Assembly (NCBI RefSeq): GCF_003464595.1
Contig: NZ_QRZF01000025.1
Coordinates: 1 to 60,899, forward strand
Direction: 5' to 3'
Length of the DNA: 60,899 nucleotides
From: Bacteroides intestinalis
Lineage (GTDB): Bacteria; Bacteroidota; Bacteroidia; Bacteroidales; Bacteroidaceae
The position numbers and the translations under genes were made by a program. The notes below the pieces were generated by a model, which was given only the letters and a program-made list of their open reading frames with translations, searched no databases and was not told where the DNA came from. Positions 1-6,712 of this stretch are shown here, in pieces. Position 1 is the first letter of the stretch, and every line of letters starts with the position of its first letter.

Positions 1-858
1 AAGACTTTTGCTTGGGAAGATATTGAATCAACTTCTTTTCCAATGCAGCGTTTGCCACAATTTGATGCCATCATCCATCTGGCCGGTAAAGCACATGATA
101 CAAAGAATCAGTCTGTTGCACAGGCATATTTTGATATCAATACAGGACTGACTCAGAAGATCTTTGATTTCTTTCTGGAATCTACAGCTAGGAAGTTCAT
201 ATTCTTTAGTTCAGTGAAGGCTGCTGCCGATAGTGTAGTAGGGGATGTGTTGAGGGAAGATGTGATACCTACTCCAATAGGACCTTATGGAGAGAGTAAG
301 ATAGCGGCAGAGAATTATATTCTCGATAAATTAAAAAATAAAAATGAAAAATTAAAACTGCATGACGATAGGAAGCAGGTATATATATTGAGACCCTGCA
401 TGATTCATGGACCGGGCAATAAAGGAAACCTGAATCTGCTTTATAATGTGGTAAAGAAAGGTATTCCCTGGCCTTTGGGAGATTTTGAAAATAAGCGTTC
501 GTTCACTTCGATTGATAACTTATGTTATGTGGTGGAAGGGTTGCTGACGAAGAATGTAGCGAGTGGTATTTATCATATGGGTGATGACGAAGCTCTATCT
601 ACAAATGAATTGATTGCTCTCATGTGTGAGGCTATGGGTAAAGTACCTCATATCTGGAAGATGAACCGGAAGATGATGGAAGGTTGTGCAGGCTTAGGAA
701 CTTTACTTCATCTGCCGCTGAATACTGAACGTTTGCGGAAACTGACAGAGAATTATGTGGTGAGTAATGAGAAGATTAAAGCAGCACTTGGCATTGAACA
801 AATGCCTGTTCGTGCTGCTAATGGGATTATGAAAACGATAAAATCGTTTTCAAATTAA
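1..858 (+). CDS. NAD-dependent sugar epimerase/dehydratase, 5' truncated by window edge
   Basis: The frame is open from base 1, so the ATG at 43 is internal and the true start lies before the window. The protein belongs to the extended short-chain dehydrogenase family that interconverts nucleotide-activated sugars in the cytoplasm. The visible part has the IHLAGKAHD stretch after the (missing) Rossmann glycine motif, the FFSSVKA strand, and the catalytic pair in PYGESK (Tyr and Lys of YxxxK), followed by RPCMIHGPGNKGNL, which is typical of the substrate-binding half. The next gene, 37 bases downstream, is a lipid-linked sugar transferase, so the pair looks like the end of a capsule or O-antigen-type locus. 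The exact sugar substrate cannot be read from this sequence. Confidence 0.85.
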   Translation, partial: KTFAWEDIESTSFPMQRLPQFDAIIHLAGKAHDTKNQSVAQAYFDINTGLTQKIFDFFLESTARKFIFFSSVKAAADSVVGDVLREDVIPTPIGPYGESKIAAENYILDKLKNKNEKLKLHDDRKQVYILRPCMIHGPGNKGNLNLLYNVVKKGIPWPLGDFENKRSFTSIDNLCYVVEGLLTKNVASGIYHMGDDEALSTNELIALMCEAMGKVPHIWKMNRKMMEGCAGLGTLLHLPLNTERLRKLTENYVVSNEKIKAALGIEQMPVRAANGIMKTIKSFSN

Positions 859-895
859 GAATTAATAATTAAAAATTAAAGGGGCAAGTACGGTT

Positions 896-1855
896 ATGTA
901 TTACCTGATTATATTGGTTCTGCTATTTCTGGCAGAACTTTTTTATTTTAGGATAGCTGATAAGTGCAATATCATTGATAAGCCTAATGAGAGAAGTTCT
1001 CATACCCGGATTACTTTGCGTGGTGGTGGAATCATCTTCTATTTTGGAGCATTAGCTTATTTCTTGACTAACCATTGGGAATATCCTTGGTTCATATTAG
1101 CTTTAACCTTGATAACGTTTATCAGTTTTGTGGATGATATTCGTTCTATTTCCCAAGGCTTAAGATTGATGTTGCATTTTACTGCTATGGTTTTGATGTT
1201 TTATCAATGGGGATTGTTTACTCTTCCCTGGTGGTGGATTATCGTAGCGTTAATTGTTTGTACGGGCATCATTAACGCTTATAATTTCATGGATGGTATC
1301 AATGGCATTACAGGTGGTTATTCGCTGGTTATCCTTGGTGCACTGGCTTATATCAATGCTGAAATAACGCAGTTTGTAGAACCTGCTCTAATCTATACGG
1401 TTCTCTGTTCTGTTTTGGTCTTTTGTTTCTTCAACTTTCGTAAGAAGGCGAAATGTTTTGCTGGTGATGTAGGTTCTGTAAGTATTGCTTTTATACTTCT
1501 TTTCCTGATAGGAAAGTTAATTCTCAAGACTGAGGATTTCAGCTGGATTATCCTTCTGGCTGTTTATGGTGTTGATAGTGTTTTGACTATCGTTCACCGA
1601 CTAATGCTTCATGAAAACATTGGTTTACCTCATCGGAAACACATGTATCAGCTTATGGCGAATGAATTGAAAATACCTCATGTGGCGGTGTCACTGGTTT
1701 ATATGTTGATGCAAGCTTTGGTCATATTGGGCTATTTCTGTTTTGTGGGATATGGTTATTGGTATTTGTTGGGGATAATTGTATTATTGAGTAGTATTTA
1801 TGTGCTATTTATGAGAAAGTATTTTCATTTTCATGTGCAACAAGGAAAAAAGTGA
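896..1855 (+). CDS. WecA/MraY-like undecaprenyl-phosphate phosphosugar transferase (GT4)
   Basis: This 319-residue polytopic membrane protein should transfer a sugar-1-phosphate from a UDP-sugar to undecaprenyl phosphate, the first membrane step of surface polysaccharide assembly. Motifs in order are RSSHTRITLRGGG near residue 35, the DDIRSIS aspartate pair near residue 78, NAYNFMDGINGITGG near residue 130, FAGDVGSVS near residue 190, and HRKHMYQ near residue 250. These are the family's Mg/nucleotide and lipid-phosphate site signatures. Length and hydrophobic segments fit WecA/WbpL-type enzymes. It follows the epimerase closely and probably shares its transcript. Capsule loci in Bacteroides often end with this pair, which is the basis for the locus assignment. 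Confidence 0.87.
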   Translation: MYYLIILVLLFLAELFYFRIADKCNIIDKPNERSSHTRITLRGGGIIFYFGALAYFLTNHWEYPWFILALTLITFISFVDDIRSISQGLRLMLHFTAMVLMFYQWGLFTLPWWWIIVALIVCTGIINAYNFMDGINGITGGYSLVILGALAYINAEITQFVEPALIYTVLCSVLVFCFFNFRKKAKCFAGDVGSVSIAFILLFLIGKLILKTEDFSWIILLAVYGVDSVLTIVHRLMLHENIGLPHRKHMYQLMANELKIPHVAVSLVYMLMQALVILGYFCFVGYGYWYLLGIIVLLSSIYVLFMRKYFHFHVQQGKK

Positions 1856-1877
1856 AATTATAAAAAGTACTTTTTCT

Positions 1878-1908
1878 TTTGACTATTTCCATATTAGTGG
1901 TACCTTTG
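1878..1908 (+). promoter_or_regulatory. Bacteroidetes-type promoter for the toxin-antitoxin module
   Basis: TTTG at 1878-1881 and TACCTTTG at 1901-1908 match the Bacteroidetes -33 (TTTG) and -7 (TAnnTTTG) elements with 19 bases between them. The antitoxin ATG follows at 1928. Confidence 0.65.
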
Positions 1909-1927
1909 TGTTTATAAAAAAAGAAAA

Positions 1928-2158
1928 ATGGATAAACCTAAATATTACCCCGAAAAGGAAGAACAGTCGCAAAAGGTGAGTGAACCGATGGCCGTTTATA
2001 ATTCTACAGTTCGTAGTGCAGAAGAGTATTTGGAAATGATTCCAGAAGCAACTATGCGAATACTAATAGATTCGGCTATAGATGACTATAAAATGGGTCG
2101 TTGTACTCCTCATTCTCAAATGGATATTTGGGTAAAAGAAAGAATGGGATGGAAATAA
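1928..2158 (+). CDS. Antitoxin-like small protein of a ParE-type module
   Basis: This is a 76-residue cytoplasmic protein with no motif that I recognise by name. The inference that it is an antitoxin rests on context: it is short and charged, sits directly upstream of a ParE-like toxin, and its last 10 bases overlap the toxin start at 2149, an arrangement that couples translation. The N-terminal third is polar and likely disordered, while residues 30-76 (from RSAEEYLEMIPEA) look helical and could bind the toxin or DNA. Its own promoter lies just upstream at 1878-1908. Confidence 0.6.
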   Translation: MDKPKYYPEKEEQSQKVSEPMAVYNSTVRSAEEYLEMIPEATMRILIDSAIDDYKMGRCTPHSQMDIWVKERMGWK

Positions 2159-2478
2159 TTTGGTCTCGTTCTGCGAAAGAAACTTTAGCTACTGTATTGG
2201 ATTATATTGAAGAGTATTTTGATTCTACAGTTGCTATGAAAGTTTATAATAAAATAAACAATCATGTTGATTTGTTAGTATCTTTCCCAAGAATAGGAGT
2301 TCGTGATCCTCGTTTCTCTATAGATGAAATGGAGGTTCGTTATTTGGTTAATACTCCTAATATTATTTATTATGCGATTATTCAAGATGTTATTGTAATT
2401 ATTTCTGTTTTCGATGCACGTCGTTCCCCAGATACAATTAGTACAATGATTATCGATTTTATAAAGCAATATAGATGA
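2149..2478 (+). CDS. ParE/RelE superfamily toxin
   Basis: The protein is 109 residues from the ATG at 2149, which overlaps the antitoxin end. Extending upstream to a TTG at 2101 would only add translated antitoxin sequence out of frame, so the ATG is preferred. It shows the ParE pattern: IIWSRSAKETLATVLDYIEEYFD at the start, SFPRIGVRDPRF in the middle, then EVRYLV, IIYYAI, DVIVIISVFDARRSPD, matching the strand-strand-strand end of the fold. ParE toxins usually poison DNA gyrase and RelE relatives cleave mRNA; which applies here cannot be told. It sits beyond the capsule-type locus, a common place for such modules. Confidence 0.75.
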   Translation: MEIIWSRSAKETLATVLDYIEEYFDSTVAMKVYNKINNHVDLLVSFPRIGVRDPRFSIDEMEVRYLVNTPNIIYYAIIQDVIVIISVFDARRSPDTISTMIIDFIKQYR

Positions 2479-2503
2479 ATAGAATAAAGGAATTCTTAAA
2501 TAA

Positions 2504-2542
2504 ACTCCCGGCAGATAACCAACATTCTGCCGGGAGTTTTTT
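2504..2542 (+). terminator. Intrinsic terminator between convergent toxin and pepD genes
   Basis: A perfect 12-bp stem (ACTCCCGGCAGA at 2504-2515 with TCTGCCGGGAGT at 2526-2537), a 10-base loop and a T run at 2537-2542 form a terminator for the toxin operon. The same hairpin lies directly after the pepD stop on the other strand and probably serves both. Confidence 0.85.
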
Positions 2543-2543
2543 G

Positions 2544-4004
2544 TTACTTCTTTACGGGAACATTAGCCAGAATATCCAGCAAGTGTTTCCAGAATTTATC
2601 TACTGTAGGAATCAGCATCCGTTCATCGGGAGAATGTACGCCTTGCAAAGTCGGACCAAAGGATATCATATCCAGTGAAGGATACTTATCGAGGAACAGA
2701 CCGCATTCCAATCCGGCATGGATGGCTTTTACCTTAGCATCTACACTGAATAAACGTTTGTAAGATTCGACTGCAATTTCCAGTATTTCGGAGTGAGGAT
2801 TGGGCTTCCAACCCGGATAGCCGTCACCAAAACTAACTTTGGCTCCACCCATATCGAATACGGTACGTACCATATTGGCGATGTCTTGTTTGGAAGAGGC
2901 AGTAGAACTGCGCTGGCTGGTTTCGATACGAATCACATTACCCGGCTTCATCTTGACAGATGCAAGATTGGTGGAAGTTTCCACCAGTCCGGGGATGTCC
3001 TGACTCATGGCATAAACTCCGTGGGGACAAGCATAGAGGCTTTGCAGCAAACGTTTGGTGGTATCTTTATCAATAGCTTTCGCACAAGCATTTTCCGATT
3101 CTAAAACGAGTTGCAACGTCGGATCGACTACAGCATACTCTGCCTGTACTTCGGCTGCAAATATATTCAGATCGGCACGCAGATCGTGTTTATTGTCTTC
3201 CGGTATAGCGATAATGGCGTGTGCTTCGCGAGCGATGGCATTGCGCAGATTACCACCATCGATTTCGCACAGGTACATATCATACTTCTGGAAAGTCTGG
3301 CTCAGGAAGCGGTTCAGTATCTTATTGGCATTGCCAAGTCCCATGTGGATATCTCCACCGGAATGCCCGCCTTTTAAACCTTTCACTTGTACCTTGCAAC
3401 AGAAATATCCGGCAGGTACATCCACCTCTTTATATGTAAACTCTGCAACGGAGTCTACTCCTCCTGCACAGCCGATAAAGAGTTCACCTTCATCTTCCGA
3501 GTCGAGGTTCAGCAAAATATCTCCGTTCATGAAACCTTCTTTCAGGGCAAAAGCACCGGTCAATCCGGTTTCTTCGTCCACTGTAAACAGGCATTCCAGA
3601 GGTCCGTGCTGAATACTGTCATCGGCGAGGATAGCCAGTTCAGTGGCTACGCCGATACCGTTGTCGGCTCCCAGCGTTGTACCTTTGGCTTTCATCCATT
3701 CACCTTCAATTACAGTCTCTATCGGGTCGGTGAGGAAATCATGCTGCACATCGTTGTTCTTTTCGCACACCATGTCGATGTGAGATTGCAGTACAACGGT
3801 TTTCCGATTCTCCATGCCCGGTGTAGCGGGCTTTTTGATGAGGACGTTGCCGGCTTCATCGACCAGCGTTTCCAACTTATGTTTCTCACCGAATGCTTTC
3901 AGATAAGCAATCATTTTCTCTTCCTTCTTTGAAGGACGCGGCACTTGGCAGATTTCATCGAAATAATGAAAAACACCTGCCGGTTTCAGTTCATTCTTTT
4001 CCAT
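2544..4004 (-). CDS. pepD: Aminoacyl-histidine dipeptidase (Xaa-His, M20 family)
   Basis: This 486-residue cytoplasmic metallopeptidase cleaves aminoacyl-histidine dipeptides such as carnosine and other short peptides. The metal-site motifs are plain: SHIDMV near residue 80 (first His and Asp), GADNGIGVA near residue 118 (bridging Asp), DEETGLTGA near residue 148 (catalytic Glu), and LDSEDEGE near residue 172. GGHSGGDIH opens the lid/dimerisation domain and HAGLECG near residue 430 gives the C-terminal glutamate. Length matches the PepD family. It is transcribed alone, convergent with the toxin module and divergent from the gene at 4232. Confidence 0.93.
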   Translation of the reverse strand: MEKNELKPAGVFHYFDEICQVPRPSKKEEKMIAYLKAFGEKHKLETLVDEAGNVLIKKPATPGMENRKTVVLQSHIDMVCEKNNDVQHDFLTDPIETVIEGEWMKAKGTTLGADNGIGVATELAILADDSIQHGPLECLFTVDEETGLTGAFALKEGFMNGDILLNLDSEDEGELFIGCAGGVDSVAEFTYKEVDVPAGYFCCKVQVKGLKGGHSGGDIHMGLGNANKILNRFLSQTFQKYDMYLCEIDGGNLRNAIAREAHAIIAIPEDNKHDLRADLNIFAAEVQAEYAVVDPTLQLVLESENACAKAIDKDTTKRLLQSLYACPHGVYAMSQDIPGLVETSTNLASVKMKPGNVIRIETSQRSSTASSKQDIANMVRTVFDMGGAKVSFGDGYPGWKPNPHSEILEIAVESYKRLFSVDAKVKAIHAGLECGLFLDKYPSLDMISFGPTLQGVHSPDERMLIPTVDKFWKHLLDILANVPVKK

Positions 4005-4111
4005 ATTAATTCCTTTATGAATGTTCGTATTTAACCTCTTATTGCTAAATATGGTTAAAACAATTGGCTATTTTATAACCGCTTCTCTTTTTTTATGGTA
4101 AAAAAAGCGGG

Positions 4112-4138
4112 TTAGTCCATACAAAGCCCTATATTTGC
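4112..4138 (+). promoter_or_regulatory. Putative promoter for the 4232-5103 genes
   Basis: TATATTTGC at 4130-4138 is a close match to the Bacteroidetes -7 element TAnnTTTG. The -33 side (TTAG near 4112) is only a partial match. The first ATG follows at 4232, leaving a leader of about 90 bases. Confidence 0.55.
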
Positions 4139-4231
4139 ACCCACAAAAATAGAGCAAATTGAGTGCAAAAGAAAATTTTATTTTCATTTTGCTGAAATGC
4201 GGTCTGTTTTCGTATTACAAAAATAGTAGAA

Positions 4232-4465
4232 ATGCTCGATACAGTATTGATAAGTTTGTTAATAGTTGCTATTTGCATTGCATTATTAGGTGTAAAAGTC
4301 TTTTTTGTGAAAGGCGGAAAGTTCCCTAACGGGCACGTCAGCGGTAATAAAGCAATGCGGGAGAGAGGTATTGGGTGTGCCCAATCGCAAGACAGGGAAG
4401 CACAGAAGAAGCCGCGTTTTTCTATTGATGAACTGGAAAAAGCCTTAAATGATAGTATGAATTAA
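4232..4465 (+). CDS. Small single-pass membrane protein of unknown function
   Basis: This 77-residue protein has one strongly hydrophobic segment at residues 3-25 (VLISLLIVAICIALLGVKVFF) and then a basic, polar tail (residues 28-77) with a short predicted helix FSIDELEKALNDSM at the end. I do not recognise a named family. It lies 29 bases before the OmpH-like gene and shares its direction, so the two are probably co-transcribed; a role in envelope biology is a guess from this neighbour. Confidence 0.7.
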   Translation: MLDTVLISLLIVAICIALLGVKVFFVKGGKFPNGHVSGNKAMRERGIGCAQSQDREAQKKPRFSIDELEKALNDSMN

Positions 4466-4494
4466 TAATTTTAAAACTATATTTTTTACAAGTT

Positions 4495-5103
4495 ATGAAG
4501 AGATTGAACTACCTCGTAAACGGTTTGGCTGCCCTTGCACTTATCGTTTTATTTTCTCAGTGTACAGGTAAAGCTGAAAATCAAACGGCAACTACGTCAG
4601 GCCAAGCTTCAGGTGAACTTACTGGAATGAAGATTGCTTATGTTGAAATAGACACGCTTCTGGCACAATATAATTTCTGCATCGACCTGAATGAAGGTAT
4701 GGTAAAGAAGAGTGAAAATGTTCGTTTGACGCTGAACCAGAAAGCTCGTGAATTGGATAAGCAGAAACAGGATTTCCAGACGAAGTATCAGAATAATGCA
4801 TACCTTTCTCAGGATAGAGCACAGCAGGAATACAACCGCATTGCCAAGCTGGAACAGGATTTGCAGACTTTGAGCAACAAACTGCAGTCAGAGTTGATGA
4901 GCGAAAACGAAAAGAATAGCCTGCAATTGCGCGATTCTATCAATGCTTTCCTGAAAGAGTATAATAAAACAAAAGGATACAGCATGATTATCAGTAATAC
5001 AGGTTTCGACAATCTGTTGTACGCTGACAGCATCTATAACATTACGAAAGAAATCGTAGAAGGATTGAACGCAAGATATTCTTCTCCGGCTCCTAAGAAA
5101 TAA
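4495..5103 (+). CDS. OmpH/Skp-family periplasmic chaperone-like lipoprotein
   Basis: The 202-residue protein starts with a signal peptide ending in a lipobox (LFSQC, lipidated Cys at 23), so it is likely anchored to a membrane facing the periplasm. Residues 45-190 follow the OmpH/Skp pattern: the strand IAYVEIDTLLAQY, then a long charged coiled coil (about residues 70-150, rich in KQxDFxxK and EQDLQ repeats), then GYSMIISNTGFDNLLYADSIYNIT and EIVEGLN. Skp relatives hold unfolded outer-membrane proteins. Skp itself is not lipidated, so the lipobox is a variation. A strong terminator follows immediately. Confidence 0.85.
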   Translation: MKRLNYLVNGLAALALIVLFSQCTGKAENQTATTSGQASGELTGMKIAYVEIDTLLAQYNFCIDLNEGMVKKSENVRLTLNQKARELDKQKQDFQTKYQNNAYLSQDRAQQEYNRIAKLEQDLQTLSNKLQSELMSENEKNSLQLRDSINAFLKEYNKTKGYSMIISNTGFDNLLYADSIYNITKEIVEGLNARYSSPAPKK

Positions 5104-5124
5104 AAAAAACGATTTAGAATAGGG

Positions 5125-5168
5125 TCGTCCCCTTACGTTGTAATCACAATGTAAGGGGACGATTTTTT
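5125..5168 (+). terminator. Intrinsic terminator after the OmpH-like gene
   Basis: A 17-bp stem (arms 5125-5141 and 5146-5162, one G-T pair, loop AATC) is followed by six T at 5163-5168. It separates the housekeeping pair from carbohydrate cluster A. Confidence 0.88.
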
Positions 5169-5271
5169 ATATCTGCACTTCAGATTTATAAAAACGTACC
5201 ATTCTTTTGAAGTATCTTCTCAAACTACTTCCAGAGGGAAGTTACCTATTTCTGTTCATGTTTTAATCATC

Positions 5272-5280
5272 TATATTTGC
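5272..5280 (+). promoter_or_regulatory. Putative -7 promoter element for cluster A
   Basis: TATATTTGC at 5272-5280 matches TAnnTTTG and lies 31 bases before the PL6 start at 5312. The -33 region has only a weak TTTC match near 5250. Confidence 0.5.
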
Positions 5281-5311
5281 TCTGTGATTTTTAAACTCTA
5301 ATTGGAAAAAC

Positions 5312-6709
5312 ATGATGAAAAAACTTTGTGTTCTTTTGCTCTTAACGGTGTCGCTCTTTGCCAGTGCCAAGGAGTATACATTCTCACCGGGAGATGTGCA
5401 GGCAATGAAGCAGTTGCTGGGTAGTGGAAACTTGCAGCCGGGGGATGCCGTCGTACTGAAAAACGGAACGTATCATAATCTGGAAGAAATACATTTTACT
5501 GGCAAGGGTGTTTCTGGTAAACCGATTGTCTGGCGGGCTGAGAATCCCGGAAAGGCTGTTATTTCCGGTAAGTTAAGGCTGAAGATATATGGAGAGTATT
5601 TGCAACTGGAAGACTTGCTTTTTTATAAGGCATGGGCCATAGGGCATGATATGATTGATTTTCAAGGGGAAAAAGGTGTGTATGCTTCTTATTGCCGGAT
5701 GACTCGTTGTGTGATTGATGAGTGCAACGATCCTCAGAAAGGTGAACGACCGAATGAAGGAGATGAATATTGGGTTGGATTACGGGGAACCAATAACCGG
5801 ATAGACCATTGTTACTTTGCTAATAAAAGAGTAGGTGGACTGGTGTTGCAGGTGTGGCTGAGTGCTGATAACCACTTGAATAATCATTTGATAGATCATA
5901 ATTTCTTTGGAGAACGTCAGCCTTACGGTGGCAATGGAGCAGAAATTATTCGTATCGGGCATTCCTGGTCTTCTCAATTGGAGTCACGTACGATTGTCGA
6001 GGATAATGTCTTTTTCAGATGTAGCGGAGAAAATGAGATTATTTCTGTGAAATCCTGTCATAATGTATTGCGCAGGAACTTGTTTTATGAATCTGCCGGT
6101 GGATTGGTTTGTCGTCATGGACATTATAATGTGATAGAGTCGAATACATTTATAGGACATAATCTGCGTGGAACCGCCGGTATTCGTATTATTAACCAGG
6201 GACATACGGTTTATGATAATTATATTAAAGATGTAAGGTCATTCGGATTGCTGGTACGTGTAGGAGTCTACGAACGCCCTACGGCAGAAACGGATGTGAA
6301 ACAAGAACCGTTAACTTCATACCATCGGGTAGAGAATGTGGATATCGCTTATAATACCTTTCTGAATAGTTCATTGGAGTTGGGATCAGGCCGTGGAGAA
6401 AAGATGCCCCGCAATGTTCGTTTTGCCCATAATCTCTTTGCAGGACAAACTCCTGATTTGAAAATAGTAAGGGCGGATGAAGTACTTCCCGGTTTCTTGT
6501 TTCTGGATAATGAGTGGGCATTTTCTGATAAAAATTCACTTTCGAGTGTCCCTTATGAACAGGTGAGAGAAGGTTTTAAGCCGGTTGATATGCCTGACGG
6601 TTTGAACCAAGAGGAAAAAGCACGGATAGATGCCTGTATCTTTACTGCCGGTCCGACATGGTATAAGGCGTTGAAAGAGAATGTTAACCATATCGATACG
6701 AATCGCTGA
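5312..6709 (+). CDS. Polysaccharide lyase family 6 (chondroitinase B/alginate lyase type)
   Basis: This 465-residue secreted enzyme has a signal peptide (residues 1-19, ending FASA) and a right-handed beta-helix with many short N/V/I turns. It cleaves uronic-acid-linked polysaccharides by beta-elimination. The PL6 active-site set is visible: Asn208 (GGNGAEIIRIG), Glu240 and Glu242 (SGENEIISVKS) as calcium ligands, Lys247 as base and Arg268 (GGLVCRHG) as acid, matching Asn213/Glu243/Glu245/Lys250/Arg271 of chondroitinase B. All key residues are kept, so it should be active. PL6 members act on alginate or dermatan sulfate; its GH28 and alpha-galactosidase neighbours do not settle the substrate. 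It opens cluster A with its own promoter-like element. Confidence 0.88.
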   Translation: MMKKLCVLLLLTVSLFASAKEYTFSPGDVQAMKQLLGSGNLQPGDAVVLKNGTYHNLEEIHFTGKGVSGKPIVWRAENPGKAVISGKLRLKIYGEYLQLEDLLFYKAWAIGHDMIDFQGEKGVYASYCRMTRCVIDECNDPQKGERPNEGDEYWVGLRGTNNRIDHCYFANKRVGGLVLQVWLSADNHLNNHLIDHNFFGERQPYGGNGAEIIRIGHSWSSQLESRTIVEDNVFFRCSGENEIISVKSCHNVLRRNLFYESAGGLVCRHGHYNVIESNTFIGHNLRGTAGIRIINQGHTVYDNYIKDVRSFGLLVRVGVYERPTAETDVKQEPLTSYHRVENVDIAYNTFLNSSLELGSGRGEKMPRNVRFAHNLFAGQTPDLKIVRADEVLPGFLFLDNEWAFSDKNSLSSVPYEQVREGFKPVDMPDGLNQEEKARIDACIFTAGPTWYKALKENVNHIDTNR

Positions 6710-6712
6710 TTT

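Noticed and set aside
4079..4117. AACCGCTT...AAGCGGGTT imperfect hairpin with T and A runs between pepD and the 4232 gene
   Set aside because: It lies in a divergent promoter region, is imperfect, and would not fit a terminator for either gene.
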